Origin: Citrus sinensis
Lineage: Eukaryota; Streptophyta; Magnoliopsida; Sapindales; Rutaceae
Assembly (NCBI RefSeq): GCF_022201045.2
Contig: NC_068557.1
Span: 28,683,501 to 28,747,500 of the forward strand
Length of the DNA stretch: 64,000 nucleotides
Direction of reading: 5' to 3'
Shown here piece by piece: positions 34,036 through 45,904 of this stretch. The notes under the pieces were generated by a model that did not search any database, had not been told where the DNA came from, and saw only the letters and a list, made by a program, of their open reading frames with translations. Each line of letters starts with the position of its first letter. The stretch's first letter is position 1. A program made the translations under genes and the position numbers.

Positions 34036-37000
34036 TTATCTGCATGATGCATTATCTGTCATAACTGCAGCCTTGATCCTTTCAACAGTACACTTGATTA
34101 GACTGTTCACAGTTGCCACAGATCCAAGAGAGAGTTTTGCCGTTGGAACTGAGTCAACTAGGATCTGAAATGCAACGGTAAGCAGAGAACCACCGGAACC
34201 AACCTCAAGAATTCCTCCTCCATTAAATCCTGGGCCATCAGGAAGTATGGCAAAACCCGACGGCAGAAGTGCAACATAATCTGGGTCACCCCCACTCAAG
34301 ACCATATTCATTGCCACTATATCAACAGGAGCATAAATCACATATGAGCCAGTGGAATCAGTGCAGCTCTCTTGTAGAACCAGCATGTTGCTCTGGCTTG
34401 AATTTGCGCTCTGATGTCATTTTGACAATTCAAAATTTGTGTTAGAATTAGTGAGATAGAGTTCATTTTTTATGTTCATGAGCTATGTCTAAGGAAAAAC
34501 AATCCGCTGCTACTTACATTAACACGCAACAAAGAAACACAATTTCCTGGATCACGTCCATTTGCAATGTGAGCCATTTCTTGAACTAGGCCACCATTGG
34601 ATAGGATATCCCACTGGGAATTGGGAACAAAAAGGGGATAGGTGTTAGTCGGACACTCGGACATTCGGACATTCGGACATGATCGAATGAGATCATTCAA
34701 CCCATTTATTTATTGCAAATTGAATGCTCGTGATTAAACAGTTGAAACTGAGAACAAGGAATTAAGGATTAATGAATTAATATATGTATATACCTCACTT
34801 CGAGAGTTCTCATCCCGAAGGAAATCGAAAATCCTCCTGGGTGGAACTGGAATCCAGAAGGAAGTTGCAGCACTTAGCACAATGCCAGGAGGCCTCCCTG
34901 GATCATCCATACTCTTTCTGGTCATGACCCTCACATCATCAGAACCAGTTGCTGATAATGTCGTCCAAGCGTGAGCAGTTGAAGCACCAACACCAGTACA
35001 AAAGCTAGTCACCATCCTTTCTGCCAACTTCAGCATACTCTTCCTTCCTTCTGGGCTTGTTATCACTGTTTGACAAAATTCAAAACCCCAATGAACTATA
35101 CTCTTTATTCAGCTTTTTTAAATAAGTTTACTAACACATAGAGAAGAATATATCTGTGTGCTAGCGTGTTTGTGTATTAATTACCACAAAGATCTCCGGC
35201 TGGAATGTTATTGGCCATTGAACTTGCCAGTCGTTCACATTGTCTATCTAATGTAGCCACCCAACGCTTTGCACCGAATGCTAGCCCAGAATTAACTAGA
35301 GGCTTATAGATATTGTGGACAGATCTATCATCCACCTCTACATGTTCCACCCATATAACCTGACGAGTCATGAAATTATGGCACAATTAAGATAATTGAT
35401 CTACTGTATAATGAAATTTATAATATCCAGAAAATAACTCGGTATTCAAGTGAAAATAGACACCTTGGAGTAGCCATTTGGCAGTTCTTGGATCAAACAA
35501 CCCGATGGTCTTCTTCTACATTTTGATGTCGGGCTAGGGCGTAAGTTGTCCAAGGAAACATCAACAACTGCCCAAGTACCATCAGAGTGTTGTTTACAGT
35601 ACCTCACAAAATAATTTTCCCGAGTAGGGACAAGAGGAGATGGGACCTGGAACTCAGCTGTCATCTACAAAAGAAATATGAAATGTTAGGTATGACAAGT
35701 TAATTGAACCAATTACTGCATAAAATTGAAAACTTTATAAGTACTTAATTGTTACCACTTGCAAGGCTCCGTTGTAGTTTCCTGCTACTCCAGTTGATAG
35801 GACCTCTATGGTCATAGCTCTTGAAACAATGCCGCAAAACACACTTGACCATTGATTCTGAAAGAACATTCAATAAATCATATATATATATATAGCTTGA
35901 TATCTAATATTTGGGCAAAGTAAAAACAAACTTAAGGAGAAGAGAATTAATAAACTTGCCACATCCATGAGAATCTCAACAAGGTTAACATGATTCATAA
36001 TGACAACAGTGGATTCCCTTGAAGCTTCAGATCTTAACCCCAAAGGCCCGATTCCCCTAGGGAAAGTTATCAAGTATTCATCTTCGTTTAGCACCTGATC
36101 AGTCCACAAAGGGTCACCAGCTTGAGCCATCCTCAAAAATTCCTCCATTGCTGCGACTGCAAGCTCAACAATCATAGGCTTATCAGCTTCACTAGGTCCA
36201 GAAATTGACCTAATAAGATCACAACCTCCATACATCTCTCCCACAAAGCCCGATTGTGTCCCGAGATTGGTAAACCCGAGATCAAGAGAACGGGGAGTTA
36301 AATGAGGAAAAGAAGACAAGGGCTTGCCAACATATTTGGCAGCAATTCCTGATATCCTATCAATCTCTTCTCTTAAACGAGCATTCTCGATTCTCAAATG
36401 TTGCTCATCAAAGGACATTTCACCAAGAGCTGCTGGGCCTCCGCAGTTGGGGCAAGTGGCATTGCCAAGGGCTTCTTTGTATCTGTTATTCTCGGCTCGA
36501 AGTTTTTGATTCTCAGCCTTCAATATTTGATTCTCGTGGCGCTCATGTTGAGCCTGTATTGGGGGACCAAAATAATAATAGTAATAAAAAAATAACCAGA
36601 TGAAATAATCACATATGTATATGCCAAAAACACTAGCATAATATATATCAATAGTTGAAAGTCAATGGAGAGATGTTTTTGAGTTTTTGAACATGGAAAT
36701 CTTTTAGGAAATGATTTCTTTCTTGAAAGAGTTATGATAGATGTACAAAATGTTATTAAAGCATTGAATATTTTCACATGAATGGTATTTATACGAGGAT
36801 AGCCATATAGGAGCGTTACCTTCATCTGGGTGCGCTTGTTTTGGAACCAAAATTTGACCTGTAAAGGCTCTAACCCTAACTCACGGCTCAGCTCCTTTCT
36901 TTGCTTATCATCTGGGTGAGGACACTCCTTGAAGAAACTGAGAAAACAAATAAAGCAGCGCATAAGAAATAAAACAAACAATCACAATAACAAGCAAGAG

Positions 37001-37259
37001 AAACGAATGAAAAGTCAGACGAGACTGCAGCTTACGCTTCCATTTCCTGGATTTGACGCTGAGTGTGGCGGTGGTAACGCTTCCTTTTGGGGTGTTGGCT
37101 AGGATCTTGATCATCACCAGAAGGAGCTTCCATTTCCATGGTTTCAGTGCCGGATTTTGTTTCGTAGTCATCCTCTTTGAGCTTTCCCAAATCACTCTCA
37201 GAGCTTCTCCTTGTCATATCGAACATATGATGACTCTCAAACGTGTTTGGCTGAAACAT
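34036..37259 (-). CDS. PDF2/ATML1-like: HD-Zip IV homeodomain-START protein, PDF2/ATML1 type, 9 coding exons
   Basis: Exons (minus strand): 37259-37036, 36937-36820, 36553-35960, 35857-35756, 35664-35464, 35359-35185, 35065-34794, 34613-34518 and 34410-34036; 718 codons plus stop. It would be a nuclear transcription factor that specifies epidermal (L1) identity and binds the L1 box TAAATGYA. The homeodomain spans about residues 58-114 ([20 protein letters not shown] ... [13 protein letters not shown]). It is followed by the zipper-loop-zipper with the CxxC pair Cys148/Cys151 (CPNCGG), then START from about residue 230 ([17 protein letters not shown]) and the conserved C-terminal HD-SAD region ending in TVERIKAA. 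The N-terminal [10 protein letters not shown] is the family's signature. Intron 3 uses a GC donor (GTG|GCAAGT). The closest match by memory is the ATML1/PDF2 pair, about 740-760 residues. Confidence 0.95.
34649..34680. repeat. Four 8-bp repeats (TCGGACAT)
   Basis: TCGGACAC followed by three TCGGACAT units, in the intron between exons 7 and 8 of the HD-Zip IV gene. Short perfect array with no apparent function. Confidence 0.85.
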
Positions 37260-37374
37260 TTTGACTAATCCCTATACTGTATATTTATTGCTGCAAAGTT
37301 ATTGATCTGCCAACAAAATACAAGAAGACTAAGCATACATAAATATATTTGTTAAGTCCAGTAAAATGAAGGAC

Positions 37375-37376
<2 letters not shown>

Positions 37377-37454
<78 letters not shown>
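37377..37454. repeat. (AT)n(AG)n compound microsatellite
   Basis: About 23 AT units (37377-37422) run directly into about 16 AG units, within the predicted leader intron. Likely length-polymorphic. Confidence 0.95.
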
Positions 37455-37458
<4 letters not shown>

Positions 37459-37485
37459 GTAGTAAGGAAGAACAAGGAAAATCTG

Positions 37486-37493
37486 TGCATTTA
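37486..37493 (-). promoter_or_regulatory. L1-box sequence TAAATGCA in leader intron
   Basis: Exact match, in gene orientation, to the L1 box TAAATG(C/T)A bound by ATML1/PDF2-type proteins. Its position in the leader intron of such a gene is compatible with autoregulation. An 8-bp motif can occur by chance. Confidence 0.45.
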
Positions 37494-37747
37494 AACAAAC
37501 TATATATATGTAGGGCAAGGGATGATTTTTGTGTTCAAGTACAAAGAAGGCTCATGTACAGCTCTCTTTCTCTCTCCTCTATCGAAATAAATAAATATCG
37601 AAGGAATCCTATTTTATCGACAAGGATTTTGCTTGTAGTAACTTTTAGTACATATGCTTAACCCAAGTATACCATTCTAATTGATCCCAATTACATGAAA
37701 ATAAAGACATTTATGTGGATCCAAAACCAAAAAGAAACAGAAATGTA

Positions 37748-37755
37748 TAAATGTA
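37748..37755 (+). promoter_or_regulatory. L1-box sequence TAAATGTA in leader intron
   Basis: Second exact match to TAAATG(C/T)A, on the opposite strand to the gene, 255 bp further upstream. The L1 box can work in either orientation, but chance occurrence in AT-rich DNA is possible. Confidence 0.35.
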
Positions 37756-38738
37756 TGCATCCTGTTGTTTATCATTAATTCGCCCAAACTTTTCAACTAA
37801 AGATATATAACAATCTAAGGGGCATGATTGCTGAAAGAGTTATTATTTTTTATATGGAGAGGTGCAGCAAAAAAAAAAAATTATTTTTAAACAAAGGAAA
37901 ATGAAGAAAACATACCTATTGAGTTGTGGAGAGACCTAATTTTTCACTCTTCGAGCGGCGGTTGGCGAATTTCCAGAAGCATTTTTCATAACTAAACTTG
38001 AAGCCCTAACCAGCAGTACTAGTAGCATACATCTCTATCACTTTATCTTCTTGTTAAGATTTTGAGATTGGTTTCTTAAGATTGTCGCTAGTGAGGCGCA
38101 GCTCTCTGGTCTTCACTGAGCAAGCTAACGAGATTTTACCAAGTTTCGAAGTAGCGAAAAAGACTGTTGTTTTGGTCTTTATAAAAAAAAAGTCTTCAGT
38201 CTTTGCTCATCTACGTGCCAAGAGAAGATACTAGATATAGCCGGAAAAATACAAGAAAGAGTTGACACACTATTAGAAGAATCTCTTTGACACTCCGATA
38301 TCATACAACCAAAAAAAAAAAAAATGAAGAAGAAGAAGAAGAAAAAGATTTATAACGCTCCACTTTGATATATAATCTCGCTGTATCCCACTTCTCCCTT
38401 TCTCTCTCTGCAAATTTATAACGGATACTACACTAGCTAAAATTAATAGATATGAAGGAAATAAATATATCAATGAATCTTATACTATAATACATGTTAA
38501 CAACAAGATATTACAAAACAAAAAAGGGTTTAAATATATTCTGTTGGTGTAATGACTTACCGGAAGACCACTTATGAGTAGCTGTAGTGATAGTGAGCTT
38601 GTCAAAGAGAAGAGGAATACAAAGAGAAGAGGAAAAAGGGCACACAAGAAGAGAGAAACGGACGAGAAAAAAGAGGAGATAAAAAAAATATTCAAACAAA
38701 AGAGTGTGTGTGAACAAGGGAAATGGAAAGGAACAGGT

Positions 38739-38840
38739 GTAGAGTGGACGACGTAATGGCAGCAAAGGAGTTATTGCAGAGCGTATAGAGATGGTGTAAT
38801 AGCATTTATGGCTGGTGAGAAGAGTTATTGCGTTAAGGAG
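38739..38840. repeat. Upstream-region duplication, copy A
   Basis: About 100 bp alignable to 39353-39450 in the same orientation: GTAGAGT, CAAAGGAGTTATTGCA, GCATTTATGG.TGGTGA and GTTATTGC occur in the same order in both. Here the L1-like octamer reads TAAATGCT on the gene strand, one mismatch from the box. Confidence 0.6.
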
Positions 38841-39039
38841 AAGAGAAACCATCTCCTTTCTTTTGTTTAAATTTTCATTTCTAGTTGTTGCCTATTGGCA
38901 AGGCTAAGATGAGATGAATTTTAAATTACAGTTTCAAGATTATATACTACTAATAACTTATTTACGAATATGAATCTAATGTTGAGCTGAGTTAGATGTT
39001 AAATTTTTTAATTAAGATTTTGATACTTTATTGGGAAGT

Positions 39040-39176
39040 CGCTTTTGTTGGGAGAACCTGTGCCTCTCGGTTCGAGTAGGGACTTCTAGTCTGGGCTGTG
39101 GTACGGGCTTAAAGGTGCCTCCCATACTTGGGGCCCTCCCTAAGATACCTCGTGGTCAAAACCAAACAAAAAAAAA
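39040..39176 (+). repeat. Truncated SINE-like sequence
   Basis: CTCTCGGTTCGAGTAGGGAC contains a good pol III box B. A SINE-like body (GCTGTGGTACGGGCTTAAAGG and GGGGCCCTCCC) and an A-rich tail follow. The box A end is missing or degenerate. GC content is far above that of the surroundings, which suggests insertion. Confidence 0.4.
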
Positions 39177-39352
39177 TATTAAAAAATTATTATACCATCT
39201 AATATAATAATGTAATGTTATTATTCTATTAAACCATATCAAAAAAATATTTATTCCACTGCTATACTTCACCGCCAGCCTGTTCATAATTAATTAATAC
39301 CTTATAGTTGATATAGAATTTGCGTCGTCTTTGGTGATGCTAGTAGATGCTA

Positions 39353-39450
39353 GTAGAGTAGAGAAGGTAACAACAAAGGAGTTATTGCAATTCGTGTGGA
39401 GGTGTAGCAATTGCATTTATGGATGGTGAAAGAGGTGTTATTGCAAGAGA
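39353..39450. repeat. Upstream-region duplication, copy B, with exact L1 box
   Basis: Second copy of the block at 38739-38840. It contains TGCATTTA at 39412-39419, which is TAAATGCA on the HD-Zip IV gene strand, about 2.15 kb upstream of the start codon. Confidence 0.55.
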
Positions 39451-40839
39451 GAAAGAGAGAGGGTTGAGAGATTAATCGTCTATATATCTTTTCAAATTTG
39501 TTCTAAATTTGCTTAAAACATAATTTAACCATTCACTGTTACATTGTCAGAATTTTGGTAGTTATTATGATTACATTTATACATGAACCCATTAATACAT
39601 GTATTTACATTTTCGTACGTGATAATTATAAGCCGAATCCATTGCTTCGCCATATAGCATGCATAGGTTATCTTCAAAGGTCGGAGGAGTAATGACGTCT
39701 AAAATTTGCAGTCTGGCCACGTAGTCAAGGATTGAAAAGGATTTTTCAGCATTTATATATATTATCACGTTTCTATATAAAAAGATAGCCAAAAAAAAAA
39801 AAAAAATTGGAAGAAGATGCTCAATATTTTAGGCATGGAACGTCAATATTTTTGAGAATTCAATGTCAATCGCTTCTCAATAATTTCATTAATTAATAAG
39901 ACATGATGTTCTTATTGATTAACAAAATTTAAATAGGTCCTTAAGAAAAATAAATGACAAATATTTTGCTCGACTAATTTCCTTTTTTTTTATGGACATA
40001 AAACTGAAATTTCAGTAACTAAAAACTATCACTAATAGAAAATTATCAATTTTATAATTAAATATAAAATGAAGTGAATTGATGAACGTGGCTATAAAAA
40101 ATTCAAAAACTGTAAGAATTCCTTTTTATTTTTTTATTTTTATTTTTTTCACAATTCAGTGATCTGTGTGTGTATTCTGTAATTGGTTTCTCTTGGATAG
40201 GAGATCAAAAAGAAACACCTCTTAATTAAGAGACAAAAACTTTGTAGAATAGAGGAAATACAACAAGAATACTACAGTCTATGGCATGTATATTTTTATT
40301 TAATATAACTACAACCTAATACATACATGATGCTCCAAAAAACTCACTTGATTTCCACTTTCTTATAGTTCCAAATAAATTTCAACCAAAAAGCAGGCCA
40401 TGAGATTGTTACAATTTTCAAGAGTCTGGTTTCAAAAGCCAAACGCTACATTTAATTTCTAGGAAGGTGTCCATAATTCTCCATACAAACCAGGGAATGG
40501 GTAGTGATTAATGGCCCGAAAGGCTTTTGACTTTTGAGTCATTTTGTTGGACCGACCAATGATTATAGTTTCGTTTTATTTAATTTTGTTCTTTTCTCTA
40601 ATGGCGCATTTGGTGCTCCGATCGCCGTTGGGCACATGGGATTATGGTTTTAATGTATTTTCCAAATTGGGTTATTGATCGGAATCAATATCATTTATTT
40701 TGTTGGGCTTTTGGTTTGGTTTTAATAAAATTAGTTGAAAGAAACGATGAACGCAATAGTACATTTAGGTAAACAGTAAATATATCAACTTTAATTTCAC
40801 AGGAACTTTTGTTTATGAGTACGTACTTTGGGGGTATTA

Positions 40840-41112
40840 GGGTGTGTTTGGGATTGAGGTGCTGTAGCTTTTAAGCTACAGCTGCTGTGAAAAAAAAGCT
40901 GTAATTATGAAACAAAAGTTAATAATATATAGTAAATATAAATTTTAAATAATAATTTTGATAAAATTATTAAAGATATAATAAATTTTATATTATACAA
41001 GTGAAAAATCATATCAACATAGCTTAAAAGCTACAGCAGTTAGTGTTTACCAAACACTTTAGTGCTGTAGCTTTTAAGCTACAGCTGCCCAACCTCAATC
41101 CCAAACGTACCC
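40840..41112. mobile_element. Tourist-like (PIF/Harbinger) MITE, 273 bp
   Basis: Terminal inverted repeats GGGTGTGTTTGGGATTGAGG (left) and GGGTACGTTTGGGATTGAGG (right, reverse complement) are flanked by TTA duplications (40837-40839 and 41113-41115). Both arms carry the palindrome CTGTAGCTTTTAAGCTACAG just inside the ends. It has no coding capacity. The TIR core GTTTGGGATTG is shared with the Harbinger element at 21437-22693. Confidence 0.88.
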
Positions 41113-41115
41113 TTA

Positions 41116-43615
41116 ATCTTTTGCTCCTTGTTTCCATTTTCGTGCGGTCATCAGTAATCACAATGATGCATCCTTATCATTATGTACAATTCTATTACAT
41201 AGCTCATGTAAATAAAAATGAAATTATCTTGCAATGCAGCAGCGTTTATAGCAAGGTCATATGTAAGTAGTACAGTCATTTTCATAATCTTGCATACCAA
41301 AGTACTTGGATTCCCGCCTTAGTCGATTCGAATCATATATATATATATATATATTTATCACTCGTATCTCCATAAAGTCGATCGCATAATGTGTAAGAGT
41401 CTGACTCGTGCATAATTGCCCTGAATTTGCATCTGCAGGCTGTCTTGGACCAGGCACGTGAGGGAATTACCTGTTTGTATACACACTTGCATGCCGGACT
41501 GCATCTATTACTAGAATTGGGTAGAGGTACAACTGTTCCAAATTTTATTCTTACTTTATATGAACCTCCCAAGCGATAGACTGATAAACCATACAATTTA
41601 AAATTAACTTTAGGTGAATTAACACTCTATTAGTGAAATAAAAGTTGATAATATTTAATAAATAAAGTGACAAATTTGAACAAAGTAGTAAGGATATGAC
41701 TTAGGTTTTTGATCAAATAAATGTGTAGTAAACTTACCTTAACTTTTATTTTAATTGATATGAGTTCCATATCATTTAATTTATTGGTTCCACTAACAGG
41801 ATCCATTACACCTACTTAATGCAAGGTTCCTCAATATGCTGAGATGGTATACCCACCCTACACAAGTCTTTTTCTATCTAGATGATGAATATCATAAGGC
41901 AATATATACATCAGATGGGACCAAGACAACAAAATAAATGGTCACAGTTTTACACTTCCAGATCGATTACTGTTATCATCATCAAAGATTATGTTGCGTG
42001 TATGCAGAGTCAATTTATTTGTCTTATAATGTGAGCATGCAGGGCATTAATTATGAATTTATTAGAAATTTCATAATAAGGACAAATTATGTACTACATC
42101 AGAAATATTATATTAATAATAAAATAAGTAAATGATATTATGACATATGTGTATTTATTTTTAAACACTTTTATAGCTAATTATATTAAATTCAATTACA
42201 ATGTCATAAGGGTCTCCACTTTAGGCTAACTGCATCCGTATGCCCGTAATAGGAAGACTAAGAATCTCAATTTGGTTCCATTTGTTGCTAGTCTGCTTTA
42301 TTAATGACATTTAAAAACAATTTCAATTTTGTTCATGATTAGGATCGATTTGTCTTCTGTACTGGCTTTGCAATTGCTTGGTTGCACTTAGCCCATTTTT
42401 TTTTTTTCGTTTTTAATGATAATAAGGAATGCAGATAGAGTACTTAATTTATACATTAATGATATGTGATGCCATGTAATCAGTTATAAGAAAAGCTTAT
42501 TTTAGTGGACCAAGGGGTATTTTTTAGAGGATATATACAGAATATGATATAAATACTCATTGAGTGATTGAATTTGCAATTGAAAATAAATAGCTCTGCT
42601 ATATAAGTATATATATATAGTCTAAATCACATATATAATATAAGTAACCCATTGTGAAGGGAAAAAGAACGCTAATTCTAAATTTATTTAAAAACTGAAA
42701 TTTATTATAGTGGTGAATAGAGTTGGTGAGAAGATCCTATGGTATTAAAAACAACGTAAGAATGTATTCATGTCTCCCACCCACCGCAATAGTATCAATT
42801 GTTTATTTTGTGTTGTCATATTGAAGCATAGCTTTTCTTTCTATATTTATATGGAAAATTCTATAATGCCATAGTGAAAATTACCGCATTAATACCGTGA
42901 TAGACATAAATATTGTAAATTACATATAAAATTAGTAAATATAAGATAAAACCAGTAAATTCAGACAAGATTGTTAATTATTTAAAAAATTAACATTGTT
43001 TCTATAGAATTTTAGTGAAAAATATTTTATTCATTTACAAAAAATATTTTCTTTAATTAAACAAAAAAATTACTCATTAATTAAACAAAAAAGTTATACT
43101 AAAAAAAAGTGGAATAAGTTTTATTGAATTGGCTACCATAAATTCTATATTTATTTTAGGACATTTGTATACTTTTTTTCCCATTTTCGATAATGATATC
43201 TATTTATTACACATGTTAATTAAGCGCAATTATTTATCTTGATGTGGATCAAGTAAAAACAAAATAAAAAAATATTCTTATATCACTAGACACATATATG
43301 ATATATCAATAAAAATTTTTAGTATTATGCATACTTTATATATATAGTTTCAAACTTTTTACTTCTATTTGGAGACCATTTAAAGTTGTTATTGAGGAAG
43401 TACAAAAAGATGCAAAATAACTTCATCTTACAACAATTATGAAAGATATTAAAATAATATTTTTTTCAAAATCCAATTTTGAGCATAAATTTCATCATTA
43501 ATAAAAACATCACATGTATACATAAATGCAAAACTAACATTATTCAATTTAAATATAAAAAATTCAATAAATATAAAAGGTAATAAACATTATAACGAGT
43601 TTTCATTTTACAATT
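41116..43615. other. AT-rich spacer
   Basis: No gene recognised. It has an (AT)n run near 41336-41354. Around 42895-42965 a stretch reads, on the minus strand, like the unit of the 43.6-44.8 kb array (TTTACTGGTTTTATCTTATA). Confidence 0.35.
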
Positions 43616-43619
43616 GTGA

Positions 43620-44810
43620 ATTTTTTTGACAGTAACAATTAATTTACTTATTTTATCTTTTATTCATAAGTTTTAGGTATAATCTACAAACTTTTATGTA
43701 TTATTTTGCATTTAATGTTGATGTACTTACTTTATGTTATATTTATAAGTTTTTATTTTATTTACCAGTAATACATTAATTTACCAGTTTTATAGTAACT
43801 TACTTATTTTATCTTCCTTTTATAAGTCTTATGTTTCATTTCCAAAATTTACATTTTATTTTGCAATTATTGTTGATTTACTAATTTTATGTTATATTTG
43901 CAAGTTGTTGTTTTGTTTACTAGTAATACATTAATTTACTAGTTTATATTAATTTATTTGTTTTACATTCCTCTTACAATTCTTATGTTCAATTTCCAAA
44001 ATTTATGTTTTATTTTGCACTTAATGTTGATTTACTTGTTTTATGTTATATTTATAAGTTTTTATTTTATTTACCAATAATATATCAGTTTACTAGTTTT
44101 ATAATAATTTACTTATTTTGCCTTCCTTTTACAAGTCTTATGTTTCATTTCCAAAATTTATATTTTATTTTACAGTTGGTGTTGATTTACTAGTTTTATG
44201 TTATATTTGCAAGTTTTTGTTTTGTTTACTAGTAATACATTAATTTACTAGTTTATATTAATGTACTTGTTTTACCTTCCATTTACAAGTCTTATGTTCC
44301 ATTTCCAAAATTTATGTTTTATTTCCAAAATTTATGTTTTATTTTGCGTTTAATGTTGATTTACTAGTTTTATATTATATTTGTAAATTTTTGTTTTATT
44401 TACTAGTAATACATTAATTTATTAGTTGTATAGTAATTTACTTGTTTTACATTCTATTTACAAGTCTTTTGTTTCATTTTCAAAATTTATGTTTTATTTT
44501 ATAGTTAATGTTAATTTACTAGTTTTAAGTTATATTTGCAAGCTTTAGTAAAGAATACATCAATTTATTAGTTTTATATTAATTTTCTTGTTTTATTTCC
44601 TATTTACAAATCTTATGTTTAATTTCTAAACTTTATGTTTTATTTTGCACTTAATGTTGATTTATGAGTTTTATGTTTTATTTGTAAGTTTTTGTTTTAT
44701 TTACTAATAATAAATTAATTTACTCGTTTTTCTTTACATTTACAAGTCTTATGTTTAATTTCTAAAATTTATGTTTTATTTTACAGCTAATGTTAATTTT
44801 GAGAAGATTT
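43620..44810. repeat. AT-rich tandem array, ~155-bp unit, about 7-8 diverged copies
   Basis: The landmark TTTCCAAAATTTATGTTTTA recurs at about 43683, 43841, 43995, 44150, 44304, 44479, 44625 and 44761. Spacings are 154-158 bp, with a 20-bp internal duplication at 44304-44340 and shorter units at the right end. Each unit also has GTTGATTTACTAGTTTTATG, ATATTTGCAAGTTTTTG, AGTAATACATTAATTTACTAG and TTACAAGTCTTATG. There is no coding potential. Confidence 0.88.
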
Positions 44811-45904
44811 TGATTTATCTATAATGAGCTGTTTTTATTTTATTATATATATATAACTTCATTATATCTTTTGTTCAGCCATTTAGTATGATATCATTTT
44901 AATATTAAATTTAATTAGGATAAAAAAATTGAGATATCTACCATTACTCAATCAAAGTAAAAAAGAATGAAAAAAATTAATATAAAAAAAAATAATTATA
45001 TAACTCTTAATTTTCAATCAATTGACAATTCGAAGAGACCCAAAGTGAATCTAATGTTGTGCTTAAATTCTAAACAGAAGAAAAATTAACTGGGGAATGC
45101 GAACATTTGATCATGGATTTAGGTGTAAAATGATTCACACTCCTTGTTAATACTCTCGAACAATTAAAAGTTGTATACAAAAACTTGCCAAAGATATGAA
45201 AAATTATTTGGATGGTAATATATATACAACAATTTTCTTATCTTTAAAAATAATCTTGGAATTTGGGACGACAAAAAAATATTATCGAAACGTGATATTT
45301 ATCGTTACACCCCATACTTGCTAAACGTTTCAATTTATTGTCTGACTCACGGTACCATGAATAACGTAGGAGCCTTGGTTAAAAGCCTTATGTACTTGAA
45401 GAAATTTCGTAATAATATATTGTTGGGGACTCGACTAGCTTACAGAATCTGTAAGGTACAGACTGCAGCATCAGCCGTTGGATGTGGTTGGATGTGGAGT
45501 GAGAAACTGAACAATAGAAAATCGGGTGGTGGGATGACGGGAGATGTCTGTTACAGAATCTGTACCATAGACAGGTCCTATTGTTGGATGTTGATGCATC
45601 ACACTAGCTTTTCAATGTTCAAATTTTAAGGATATTATTATATTGAAGCTGCTGTTACCAATATTTGGTAAAAGAAAATCTAAATGGGCCACTTGATACC
45701 ACTTCCGAAGTTGAACGGTTGCTGTTCAAATAAATGTTCACCTTACTTTCTCTGACTCAATAGCTTATATTAATTATAAAAAAAATTGAAAGCGAGACAC
45801 CAACTTCTTTTATTACAAAGACAAATATTTTAATGAACCAACAACTATAAGCTTCTAATAGTAATTCATACGGAATAAATGTACGTAGTAATTCAATGTT
45901 ATAA
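44811..45904. other. Spacer downstream of the NHL gene
   Basis: AT-rich. The part 45420-45610 is less AT-rich and has two TTACAGAATCTGTA palindromes about 105 bp apart, perhaps a MITE remnant; ends were not definable. The last 100-200 bp are probably 3' UTR of the gene at 45905. Confidence 0.3.

Larger units (their letters stand above)
37307..37915 (-). other. Predicted 5' leader intron of the HD-Zip IV gene
   Basis: On the minus strand AATAG|GTATGT (donor at 37915) and TTGTTGGCAG (acceptor ending 37307) bound a 609-bp intron about 50 bp upstream of the ATG. HD-Zip IV genes of this clade usually have a leader intron here. It contains the (AT)n(AG)n microsatellite and two L1-box sequences. 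Confidence 0.65.
37917..40836. other. Upstream region of the HD-Zip IV gene and spacer
   Basis: Holds the HD-Zip IV promoter and non-coding first exon. It includes a GAA run near 38325-38346, C/T-rich minus-strand leader-like sequence to about 38870, two related blocks at 38739-38840 and 39353-39450, and a SINE-like piece at 39040-39176. No protein gene is supported; the reading frames here are low-complexity. Confidence 0.4.

Noticed and set aside
37285-37518. Frame with repeated SLSLS and IYIYI
   Set aside because: It is a translation of the (AG)n and (AT)n microsatellite inside the leader intron.
38480-38852. Minus-strand frames rich in Leu/Phe/Ser upstream of the HD-Zip IV gene
   Set aside because: They come from CT-rich leader or promoter sequence; no domain, and overlapping frames look equally protein-like.
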